The position numbers and the translations under genes were made by a program. From Candidatus Gastranaerophilales bacterium (GTDB taxonomy: Bacteria; Cyanobacteriota; Vampirovibrionia; Gastranaerophilales; JAQUYY01), in contig JAQUYY010000124.1 of the NCBI GenBank assembly GCA_028691575.1, positions 1 through 5,794 on the forward strand: a DNA stretch of 5,794 nt. Reading direction: 5' to 3'. Positions 1-5,781 of this stretch are shown here, piece by piece. Each line of letters starts with the position of its first letter. The stretch's first letter is position 1. Below the pieces are notes generated by a model. The model saw only the letters and a list, made by a program, of their open reading frames with translations, searched no databases and was not told the origin of the DNA.

Positions 1-380
1 TAGAGCATGGGGAATTGGCATCTCCGACAAATGATATCAATGTAACGGCAGCACTTGCGATTATAGTTTCAATATATTATATAAGCTCAGGTTTTGCGAA
101 AAAAGGCTTAGGTTTTGTTAAACATTATTTTCAACCTGTATGGTTTATGGCTCCGATAAATTTATTAGAAGATTTTACAAGACCTTTATCATTGGCTGTC
201 AGGCTTTTTGCCAATATTTTAGCCGGTGAAATCATTATATTGGTATTAATCGGTCTATTTCCGGTATTTTTACCTATACCGGTTATGCTTTTTGAATTAT
301 TTGTTGCCTTTATACAGGCTTTTATATTTGCGGTATTGTCTGCTTCATATATTGCGGCGGCAACATCGGAAGAACACTAG
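1..380 (+). CDS. atpB: F1Fo ATP synthase subunit a, 3' fragment
   Basis: C-terminal part of the membrane subunit that forms the two proton half-channels beside the c ring. The gene begins before the window: the reading frame is open from base 3 (EHGELASPTNDIN...), and the TTG at 15 is an internal Leu, not a start. About 126 residues are visible. The motif PLSLAVRLFANILAGE carries the essential stator arginine (AGG, 201-203; equivalent of E. coli aArg210), and FIQAFIFAVLSASYI matches the conserved last transmembrane helix with its Gln. The segments GELASPTNDIN, GFAKKGLG and EDFTRPLSL closely resemble cyanobacterial subunit a as I know it. The usual Gly of LFGN is Ala here (LFAN). The protein ends in SEEH, and the stop is TAG at 378-380, 27 bp before atpE. 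Identification is very secure; only the 5' end is missing. Confidence 0.97.
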   Translation, partial: EHGELASPTNDINVTAALAIIVSIYYISSGFAKKGLGFVKHYFQPVWFMAPINLLEDFTRPLSLAVRLFANILAGEIIILVLIGLFPVFLPIPVMLFELFVAFIQAFIFAVLSASYIAAATSEEH

Positions 381-407
381 ATACAGTTAGATAATGGAGG
401 AAAAATT

Positions 408-641
408 ATGGATGCACAAGCAGCAGCACTTATGGCGATGGGAGTAGCAGTAGGGTTAGGAGCATTAGGTCCCGGAATTGGTATGGGAACGGCAGTAGCA
501 TCTGCAATTGATGCAACAGCACGTCAGCCGGAAGCTGAAGGTAAAATAAGAGTATTAATGTTTATTGGTCTTGCTTTTATGGAAGCATTGGCTTTATATG
601 CCCTTGTTATTGCGTTTATTTTAATGTCAAAAGTCGGATAA
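408..641 (+). CDS. atpE: F1Fo ATP synthase subunit c (ring proteolipid)
   Basis: Small hairpin membrane protein of 77 residues that oligomerises into the rotor ring and carries ions across the membrane. Helix 1 has the Gly-rich packing motif GPGIGMG (residues 21-27), followed by the polar loop ARQPEAEGK (R39-Q40-P41) that contacts gamma and epsilon. Helix 2 holds the ion-carrying carboxylate E59 in GLAFMEALALYALVIA. Length and layout are typical of bacterial c subunits. Sodium-type rings have Gln at the position of M26 and Ser/Thr after the Glu; here these are Met and Ala, so proton coupling is inferred. The start is supported by GGAGG at 396-400, seven bases before ATG, one of the clearest ribosome sites in the operon. 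This suits a subunit needed in many copies. The stop TAA is 6 bp before the b' gene. Confidence 0.98.
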   Translation: MDAQAAALMAMGVAVGLGALGPGIGMGTAVASAIDATARQPEAEGKIRVLMFIGLAFMEALALYALVIAFILMSKVG

Positions 642-647
642 TAGCTT

Positions 648-1121
648 ATGTTAATGCAATTAGACGGAACGGCAATTATTCTTGCAATAAGTTTCATAAT
701 TTTTTCTGCGATTATGAAAGCTATTTTCTATACTCCGGTGACGGAAGTTAGGAAAGAAAGAAAAAATTTTATTGAAACTAATATTAATAATGCTAAAAAG
801 AATGAAGAAGATGCTCAAAATCTTATTGTTGATTATGATCAAAAAATAAAAAATTCACAAAAAGAATCCGGCCAAATCGTTTCAACAGCCTTGGAAAAAG
901 CTAAAAAACAAAAAACTCAGGTTATTAAAAATGCTTATGATGATTCAAATTTTTTACAAAAGCAAAATAATGAACAGCTAAAACAAGAAAAATTTGAAGC
1001 TATTGAACAATTAAAACCGGAAGTAATTACACTTGCTCATGAAATTTCAAAAAAAATATTGGGCAAAGAAGTTCCAATTTCGGTTTCAAGTGAAGTTATA
1101 GAAAGAGCAATAAACGGATAA
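648..1121 (+). CDS. atpF': F1Fo ATP synthase subunit b' (peripheral stalk)
   Basis: A 157-residue stalk protein with one N-terminal membrane helix (about residues 9-28, ILAISFIIFSAIMKAIFY) followed by a long charged, Lys/Glu/Gln-rich helical region expected to form a coiled coil. The segment FYTPVTEVRKERKNFIETN matches the start of the stalk in cyanobacterial b' (pattern FYxPxxxVxxERxxxIxxN). The C-terminal part (AHEISKKILGKEV) resembles the delta-binding end of b-type subunits. It is called b' because it directly follows subunit c, lacks an N-terminal extension, and is followed by a second, different b gene. ATG 648 is 6 bp after the atpE stop; an in-frame ATG at 654 is an alternative. No good Shine-Dalgarno is visible, so coupling to atpE translation is likely. 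The b versus b' assignment is firm by order, less so by sequence alone. Confidence 0.9.
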   Translation: MLMQLDGTAIILAISFIIFSAIMKAIFYTPVTEVRKERKNFIETNINNAKKNEEDAQNLIVDYDQKIKNSQKESGQIVSTALEKAKKQKTQVIKNAYDDSNFLQKQNNEQLKQEKFEAIEQLKPEVITLAHEISKKILGKEVPISVSSEVIERAING

Positions 1122-1125
1122 AATT

Positions 1126-1635
1126 ATGCACGCACAAGATTTCCACCATTTTTTAGAATACATATTTCATTCAAATATTATCAATTTTCTGATAGTTTTA
1201 GCATTTATCATTTGGCTCGTCAAAAAATTTAATATTATTGGTCAAATTGATAAAAAACGGGTTCAGATAGAAAATGAGATTTTGTCTTCTAAAGAAAAAC
1301 AAAAACAATCAGAAGTGATTTTAGAACAATCTCAAAAAAATGTTGAAGATATTGGGATAAAAACAGATGAAATTCTGAAAAATTCAAAAGAGCTTGTAAG
1401 CAATCTGGTCGAAAAAGTTCATAATGAAACTGAAACACAAGTTAAATCAATAGAAAATAGGACTTCCTTAAATATTGAAACAGAAAAAAAACGTGCTAAT
1501 GAAGATGTTTCAAAAATTGTCTCTAAAGCTGCTTTTATAGTAGCTAGCGAGCATATAACAAAGGCTATTGATGATGAAATGCATGAAAAATTTATTGACA
1601 ATTTTATTGAAAATATTGAGAACATGAAGGTTTAA
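1126..1635 (+). CDS. atpF: F1Fo ATP synthase subunit b (peripheral stalk)
   Basis: A second b-type stalk subunit of 169 residues, expected to pair with b' as a heterodimer. A short amphipathic N-terminus (MHAQDFHHFLEYIF) precedes the motif HSNIINFLIVLAFIIWLVKKF (membrane helix about residues 17-33), which corresponds to the TNIIN...V helix of cyanobacterial b. Residues 40-150 are a continuous charged, Gln/Lys/Glu-rich helix fitting the coiled-coil dimer region. The C-terminal segment AAFIVASEHITKAIDDEMHEKFI fits the delta-binding end. The gene starts 4 bp after the b' stop with no strong Shine-Dalgarno and ends 2 bp before atpH, so it is probably translationally coupled on both sides. The sequence is strongly AT-rich and Lys/Glu-biased, and b subunits are poorly conserved. 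The assignment therefore rests on topology, the N-terminal motif and position. Confidence 0.92.
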   Translation: MHAQDFHHFLEYIFHSNIINFLIVLAFIIWLVKKFNIIGQIDKKRVQIENEILSSKEKQKQSEVILEQSQKNVEDIGIKTDEILKNSKELVSNLVEKVHNETETQVKSIENRTSLNIETEKKRANEDVSKIVSKAAFIVASEHITKAIDDEMHEKFIDNFIENIENMKV

Positions 1636-1637
1636 AA

Positions 1638-2201
1638 ATGAATTCAAATCAAATAATCGAATTTTCAACTATAGCACAGCGTTATTCAGATGCAATGTTT
1701 GACATTGCCAAGAGTACTAATGATTTTGACAAAATGAAAGATGATTTTACTCTAGTAACATCTGTATTTAAGCAGAGTAATGATTTAAAGCCTTTTTTGG
1801 AACATCCGACGGTTGAAAATAAAGATAAAAAAGAAGTAATTGATAAAATTTTTAAATCGGAAATTTCTGACAGTATTTTAAATTTATTAAAATTATTGTT
1901 GGATAAAAATAGATTTTTTATATTGCCATCAATTATTAATCTTTATGAACAATCACTTAATAAAATGCGGAATATCTCACAAGCACAGGTATTTACGGTA
2001 ATTGAAATGAAAGACGATTCAAAACAAAAATTAAAAAATAATCTGGAAAAACTTTTAAATAAAAAAATTGAATTAATTACGAAAATTGATAAAGATATAA
2101 TAGGCGGAGTTGTTGTAAAAATCGGTGATAAAGTAATCGACGGAAGCATTAGAGGCAGATTGAACAATCTTGCAATGAGTTTAGATATAGAAATTAATTG
2201 A
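1638..2201 (+). CDS. atpH: F1Fo ATP synthase subunit delta (OSCP)
   Basis: Soluble stator subunit of 187 residues that joins the b/b' stalk to the top of the alpha3beta3 head. The N-terminal helical domain begins with the family motif AQRYSDAMFDIAKS and contains FLEHPTVENKDKKEVIDKIF (about residues 54-73), matching the usual 'P.v....K...i..if' pattern. The C-terminal domain carries the delta/OSCP signature region from about residue 150: IDKDIIGGVVVKIGDKVID followed by GSIRGRLNNLAMSL. Length is normal for the family. ATG 1638 has GAAGG at 1626-1630, seven bases upstream and inside the end of atpF; the two genes are separated by only 2 bp. TGA at 2199-2201 is followed by a 25-bp gap to atpA that contains that gene's own ribosome site. 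Confidence 0.95.
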   Translation: MNSNQIIEFSTIAQRYSDAMFDIAKSTNDFDKMKDDFTLVTSVFKQSNDLKPFLEHPTVENKDKKEVIDKIFKSEISDSILNLLKLLLDKNRFFILPSIINLYEQSLNKMRNISQAQVFTVIEMKDDSKQKLKNNLEKLLNKKIELITKIDKDIIGGVVVKIGDKVIDGSIRGRLNNLAMSLDIEIN

Positions 2202-2226
2202 AAACAGAAGATATAGGGGAAAGCGT

Positions 2227-3747
2227 ATGACTGCGATAAGACCGGATGAAATAAGTTCAATAATAAGATCAAAAATTGAAAATTATGAAACGAAACTGGA
2301 AGTAACCGATATTGGTACTGTAATAGAACTTGGTGATGGCATTGCCAGAGTTTATGGTCTCAGAAGAGCTATGTCAAGTGAGCTTGTAGAATTTGAAGAC
2401 GGTGAAGGCACACTTGGTATAGTTTTAAACCTTGAAGAAGATAATGTCGGTGTGGTCATCCTAGGTGAATATAGGCATATTCATGAAGGTATGACTGTAA
2501 AAACAACAGGTCGTATAGCATCAGTTCCTGTTGGAAACGGCTTATTAGGAAGAGTCCTTAATCCGGTAGGCACACCATTAGACGGAAAAGGTGATATTCT
2601 CTCTTCAGAATACAGACCAATTGAGAGAATTGCCCCCGGTATAGTTCAAAGAAAATCGGTACATGAACCTTTGCAGACAGGCATTACAGCGATAGACGCA
2701 CTTACACCGATTGGAAGAGGTCAACGTGAACTTATCATTGGCGATAGACAAACAGGCAAAACAGCTATTGCAATAGATACAATCTTAAATCAAAAAGAAA
2801 CAGGCGTAATTTGCATATACGTTGCGATTGGACAAAAAGCAAGTTCGGTTGCGCAAACAATAAAACTTTTAGAAGAACAAGGAGCAATGGATTATACAAT
2901 AGTGATTGCTGCTACAGCCAATGATGCTGCTTCACTTCAATATATAGCACCGTTTGCTGGGGCTGCAATTGGCGAAGAGTTTATGGATAAAGGAAAGCAC
3001 GTTTTAATTATATATGATGACCTAACAAAACACGCTCAAGCATACAGAGCGATGAGTTTGTTACTAAGAAGACCGCCGGGACGTGAAGCATACCCGGGAG
3101 ATGTATTCTATTTGCATTCAAGACTTTTAGAAAGAGCTGCAAAACTTTCGGATGCTAACGGTGCAGGTAGCATGACAGCACTTCCTATAATCGAAACGCA
3201 AGCAGGTGATGTTAGCGCTTATATTCCGACAAACGTTATCAGTATTACAGATGGGCAGATTTTCTTGGAATCTGATTTGTTCAACTCTGGTATCAGACCT
3301 GCTATAAATGCCGGCATATCAGTATCAAGGGTTGGTGGCGCTGCTCAAACTAAAGGGATTAAATCAGTTGCAGGAAAACTTCGTCTTGATTTAGCTCAAT
3401 TTAGAGAATTAGAAGCATTTGCACAATTTGCAAGCGATTTAGATACTGCTACTCAAGAGCAATTAAGACGTGGGCAAAAATTAATTGAAGTTTTAAAACA
3501 GCCTCAATACAGGCCTTTATCGGTTGCACAAGAAACTACGATTCTTTTTGCAGTAAATAAGGGCATATTAGATAAAATTGATAATTTAAAAATTCAAGAA
3601 TTTAAAAAAGAATGGGTACAGTACTCGGAAGTAAATTTATCTGATATTGAAAAATCTTTAAATGAAGGAAATAAGCTAACAGAAGAAGAGGAAAAAACTT
3701 TGTTTGCTGAACTTGAAAAGTTTAGAGATACTGCTTTTTCAAGTTAA
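2227..3747 (+). CDS. atpA: F1Fo ATP synthase subunit alpha
   Basis: Non-catalytic nucleotide-binding subunit of the F1 head, 506 residues and full length. The N-terminal beta-barrel domain includes VIELGDGIARVYGL and LNLEEDNVGVVILG. The Walker A loop is GDRQTGKTA (residues 172-180, with K178), and the Walker B strand is VLIIYDDLTK (D264/D265). The alpha/beta signature PAINAGISVS is followed by R368 in SRVGGAAQ, the arginine that reaches into the catalytic site of neighbouring beta. GRRPPGREAYPGD-type and KLRLDLAQFRELEAFAQF segments are also as expected. The C-terminal helical domain ends in FRDTAFSS. AGGGGA at 2215-2220, six bases before ATG 2227, fixes the start. In most bacteria gamma follows immediately; here a foreign-looking gene intervenes. 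Identification is certain. Confidence 0.99.
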   Translation: MTAIRPDEISSIIRSKIENYETKLEVTDIGTVIELGDGIARVYGLRRAMSSELVEFEDGEGTLGIVLNLEEDNVGVVILGEYRHIHEGMTVKTTGRIASVPVGNGLLGRVLNPVGTPLDGKGDILSSEYRPIERIAPGIVQRKSVHEPLQTGITAIDALTPIGRGQRELIIGDRQTGKTAIAIDTILNQKETGVICIYVAIGQKASSVAQTIKLLEEQGAMDYTIVIAATANDAASLQYIAPFAGAAIGEEFMDKGKHVLIIYDDLTKHAQAYRAMSLLLRRPPGREAYPGDVFYLHSRLLERAAKLSDANGAGSMTALPIIETQAGDVSAYIPTNVISITDGQIFLESDLFNSGIRPAINAGISVSRVGGAAQTKGIKSVAGKLRLDLAQFRELEAFAQFASDLDTATQEQLRRGQKLIEVLKQPQYRPLSVAQETTILFAVNKGILDKIDNLKIQEFKKEWVQYSEVNLSDIEKSLNEGNKLTEEEEKTLFAELEKFRDTAFSS

Positions 3748-3762
3748 CAAGAAATATACACC

Positions 3763-3855
3763 TGTCATGCTGAATCTAGTTCAGCATCTAACAAATTATC
3801 AATAAAAAACAAATAATGTAAATTGGGAAGATGCCGTATCAAGTGCAGGATGACA
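3763..3855. repeat. REP-like inverted repeat pair
   Basis: The left unit at 3763-3789 contains a perfect palindrome: ATGCTGAA (3767-3774), spacer TCTAG, TTCAGCAT (3780-3787). The right unit at 3829-3855 is its reverse complement at 19 of 27 positions, with both ends matching exactly (AGATGC and ATGACA). The whole thing can fold into a long imperfect hairpin with a 39-nt AT-rich loop, and the left unit can also fold alone. The sequence style (TGTCATGCTGAA...TTCAGCATCT) resembles dispersed palindromic repeats I know from many bacterial genomes, so a mobile or REP/MITE-type repeat is inferred. In one frame the right unit reads MPYQVQDD and would give the next gene a false N-terminal extension. 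Confidence 0.75.
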
Positions 3856-3863
3856 ACCCAAAT

Positions 3864-3870
3864 AGGAGAT
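3864..3870 (+). promoter_or_regulatory. Ribosome binding site of the prepilin-like gene
   Basis: AGGAGAT lies with its AGGAG core (3864-3868) seven bases before ATG 3876, an ideal Shine-Dalgarno arrangement. It favours 3876 over the upstream ATG at 3831, which sits in the repeat, and over the downstream ATG at 4041, which has no comparable site. Confidence 0.7.
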
Positions 3871-3875
3871 GGATA

Positions 3876-4733
3876 ATGAATTTTATAGCAAAAATGCAGC
3901 AATCAGAAAAGCGAAATCGAGCTGAGGCTAGTAAAAACATTTGTGGCGGTATGTACGGCAAAAATGTTTTTTGTGCTGTTAATAGCGAGGGTTTGACTGC
4001 TTTTCAAGGCGAGAGTGACTCGAGCCGTAGAAAATGTCCCATGTGGGCAAGAAAGCGAAAAGCATTTACTTTAGCAGAAACCCTAATAGTCATTGCTATA
4101 ATCGGAATAATTGCATCAATAGTTACACCGATGTTATTTGGCACAACAAGCGATGCTGAGCTAAAAGCAGCATGGAAGAAAGCTTATTCGGATTTATCAC
4201 AGGCAACAATGATGATTGTAGCTGATAACGGAGGAACTTTAGCAGGAGCATTCCCTGGGGATGCTCTAGGAAGTGAAGATTTTAAAAATGCATTTGCATC
4301 AAAGTTGAATATTATAAAAGATTGCTCAGGTACGTCTAATCATGGTGGCTCAGGGACAGGGGTAAGTGCTGAAGGTTGCTGGCATAGCGGGACAAACAGT
4401 TGGTATTTTTTAAATGGAAATGGTCTGGGTAGTTATACCAATCCCGGATTAATATTGAATAACGGTAGTTTGATAAATTTTTATATTAATAAATCTGATT
4501 GTAGCTATACAGTTGGTGATTATACAAGATGTGGTGATATATATGTTGATGTTAATGGATTTAAGAAACCAAATACAATAGGCAAAGATATATTTCATGC
4601 AAATGTGACTTCAACTGCTTTAATACCAACCGGAGCAAGAAATTATCATTCTCCATCAACAACCTGTATAGAAAGTTCAACTGCAACAACAAATAAAGGT
4701 TATGGCTGTTCGGCAAAGTATTTATATGAATAG
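3876..4733 (+). CDS. Type IV prepilin / pseudopilin-like protein
   Basis: A secreted filament-type protein of 285 residues from the chosen start. The type III (prepilin) signal is clear: basic RKRK, then A63|F64 TLAE, with Glu at +5 (E68), followed by the hydrophobic helix TLIVIAIIGIIASIVTPML. Cleavage after A63 by a PilD/GspO-type peptidase is expected; Ala replaces the commoner Gly. The mature ectodomain (about 220 residues) has six cysteines (150, 168, 209, 219, 264, 278), enough for three disulfides, and Gly/Ser/Asn-rich loops. Near the C-terminus DVNGFKKPNTIGKDIF (225-240) is followed by GYGCSAKYLYE. This resembles pilin-like proteins common in Melainabacteria, from memory. The 63-residue leader is unusually long; ATG 4041 would give the conventional leader MWARKRKA but lacks a ribosome site. 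Bases 3901-4060 are about 44% GC, above the neighbouring atp genes. It has no ATP synthase role that I can infer, and the specific filament or secretion system is unknown. Confidence 0.85.
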   Translation: MNFIAKMQQSEKRNRAEASKNICGGMYGKNVFCAVNSEGLTAFQGESDSSRRKCPMWARKRKAFTLAETLIVIAIIGIIASIVTPMLFGTTSDAELKAAWKKAYSDLSQATMMIVADNGGTLAGAFPGDALGSEDFKNAFASKLNIIKDCSGTSNHGGSGTGVSAEGCWHSGTNSWYFLNGNGLGSYTNPGLILNNGSLINFYINKSDCSYTVGDYTRCGDIYVDVNGFKKPNTIGKDIFHANVTSTALIPTGARNYHSPSTTCIESSTATTNKGYGCSAKYLYE

Positions 4734-4851
4734 CGCGAGCGAGCTGAGGGCGCAGACTGAGGATTTGCGATGAAGTCGGAAAACAGTCAGTCGAAGACCC
4801 GTTAAAGGCGAACGAGCAAGAAGTAAAAATAACTAAGAAAAGGAAAGATAA
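4734..4851. other. GC-rich spacer before atpG
   Basis: A 118-bp gap in which 4734-4822 is about 55% GC by count, strikingly higher than the surrounding genes; after 4822 it returns to AT-rich sequence carrying the atpG ribosome site (AGGA, 4841-4844). There is a possible 6-bp stem, GACTGA (4755-4760) with TCAGTC (4787-4792), with a 26-nt loop. No T-run follows, so it is not an intrinsic terminator. No gene of credible length is present on either strand. Whether it is a structured RNA, a repeat end or the scar of an insertion cannot be decided from one copy. Confidence 0.6.
4735..4817. repeat. Imperfect direct repeat bounding the GC-rich spacer
   Basis: GCGAGCGAGC at 4735-4744 recurs as GCGAACGAGC at 4808-4817 (9 of 10 identical), almost exactly at the two edges of the GC-rich block. 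It is short and could be chance given the simple GCGAG composition, but the placement at the composition boundaries makes it worth recording. Confidence 0.4.
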
Positions 4852-5781
4852 ATGCCTAATTTGCGAGATATTAAAGCAAGAATAAAAAGTATTCAAAATA
4901 CTCAAAAAATTACTCAAGCAATGAAACTGGTTGCAGCAGCCAAAGTTAAAAAGGCTGAAAATGCCGTAAAAGCTGCTCGCCCGTTCACAGAAGAAATTAT
5001 AAATGTCTTCAAAAGAGCTTTAATGATTGCTCCGCCAATTGAACATGTAGATTTGCATTTTAAGCATGCCCTTGATAATTATCCCGAATTGCTTGATGTC
5101 AGACCAATTAAATCTGCCGGCTTGCTTGTGATAACATCTGACAAGGGTTTGGCAGGCTCGTATAATGCTAATGTAGTTAGAAAAACCCAGCATATCATTG
5201 AAAAAAATTCTCAAAACAATATAGCTACAAAACTTTTTATCGTCGGAACAAAAGGTGTCTCTGCTCTTAGAATGTTTTTAAGAGGAAATAATAATTATGA
5301 TGCACAGATTGTAAAAACTTATACTAAACTTTCTGCAATTCCGACAGTCGGCAGCGCTCATGTTATTTCTGAAGATTTAGCCGAATGTTTTGTATCCAAA
5401 CATATAGATGAAGTTGAAATTATAACAACCAAATTCAAGTCAATGCTCTCTTATCAGGCTGAATCTTGGCAAATTCTGCCTGTTGTAATGGATAAAAAAC
5501 AAACTGATGAAAAAAAGCAACATGCCCAAATGCTTTTTGAGCCTAATGTTGAAACGGTTTTAAAAAAAGCAGTACCTTTATATATTTCAAATAATGTCTA
5601 TCAAGCAATGTTAGAAGCCTCTGCAAGTGAGCTTGCAGCAAGGATGTCTGCTATGTCAAGTGCAACAAACAATGCCAGTGATATGATTAATAACCTCACC
5701 ATTATTTATAACAAAGCTCGTCAAGCTGCTATCACTCAAGAAATTTCGGAAGTTGTATCCGGTGCAAATGCTTTAGAATAA
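4852..5781 (+). CDS. atpG: F1Fo ATP synthase subunit gamma
   Basis: Central rotor shaft of F1, 309 residues and complete. The N-terminal helix MPNLRDIKARIKSIQNTQK continues as ITQAMKLVAAAKVKKAE, the standard coiled-coil strand. The globular domain has LLVITSDKGLAGSYN (D97-N105). The C-terminal helix begins at ASASELAARMSAMSSATNNA and ends with the gamma signature ITQEISEVVSGANA (294-307). Between ILPVV (208-212) and MLFEP (227-231) there are only about 14 residues, so the roughly 35-residue insertion of cyanobacterial and chloroplast gamma is absent. The length above the usual ~287 seems to come partly from a longer segment near residues 50-85. AGGA at 4841-4844, seven bases before ATG, supports the start. 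It is separated from atpA by the pilin gene and its flanking repeats. Only 13 bases follow the stop, so the next gene is unknown. Confidence 0.98.
   Translation: MPNLRDIKARIKSIQNTQKITQAMKLVAAAKVKKAENAVKAARPFTEEIINVFKRALMIAPPIEHVDLHFKHALDNYPELLDVRPIKSAGLLVITSDKGLAGSYNANVVRKTQHIIEKNSQNNIATKLFIVGTKGVSALRMFLRGNNNYDAQIVKTYTKLSAIPTVGSAHVISEDLAECFVSKHIDEVEIITTKFKSMLSYQAESWQILPVVMDKKQTDEKKQHAQMLFEPNVETVLKKAVPLYISNNVYQAMLEASASELAARMSAMSSATNNASDMINNLTIIYNKARQAAITQEISEVVSGANALE

Larger units (their letters stand above)
3748..3875. other. Intergenic stretch between atpA and the prepilin gene
   Basis: A 128-bp gap, much longer than the other gaps in the operon. It contains an inverted pair of 27-bp palindromic repeat units (3763-3789 and 3829-3855) separated by 39 bp of very AT-rich sequence, then the ribosome site of the prepilin gene. 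I see no convincing -35/-10 promoter, and no T-run after either hairpin that would make an intrinsic terminator. Transcription from atpA probably continues through it. Confidence 0.7.

Noticed and set aside
15..380. TTG at 15 as the start of atpB
   Set aside because: The frame is open to the window edge and the residues before it (EHGE) continue the subunit a sequence; the TTG is an internal Leu codon.
660..842. Minus-strand reading frames opposite b', b, delta, pilin and gamma (for example 660-842, 1419-1625, 1943-2272, 4561-4917, 5020-5214)
   Set aside because: Each lies opposite a well-supported gene, has no recognisable motif or ribosome site, and arises from the AT-rich codon use of the sense genes.
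3796..3824. Promoter for the pilin gene (TTATCA ... TAAATT with 17-bp spacing)
   Set aside because: Both boxes match the consensus poorly and such matches are expected by chance in AT-rich spacer DNA.
3831..3875. N-terminal extension of the prepilin-like protein from ATG 3831 (MPYQVQDDNPNRRWI)
   Set aside because: These codons lie largely in the right-hand palindromic repeat unit, no ribosome site precedes 3831, and a strong one sits before ATG 3876.
4726..4773. 15-codon reading frame starting with ATG overlapping the end of the pilin gene (MNSASELRAQTEDLR)
   Set aside because: Too short, no ribosome site, and inside an anomalous GC-rich spacer; no evidence that it is translated.
4755..4792. 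Possible intrinsic terminator (GACTGA/TCAGTC stem) before atpG
   Set aside because: The stem is only 6 bp with a 26-nt loop and there is no T-run after it; a terminator here would also cut off atpG.
3748..4822. Target-site duplication CAAGAA at 3748-3753 and 4817-4822 (8 of 9 if extended by three bases)
   Set aside because: Short, low-complexity and AT-rich, so easily due to chance; only comparison with an uninterrupted atpA-atpG junction could show it.
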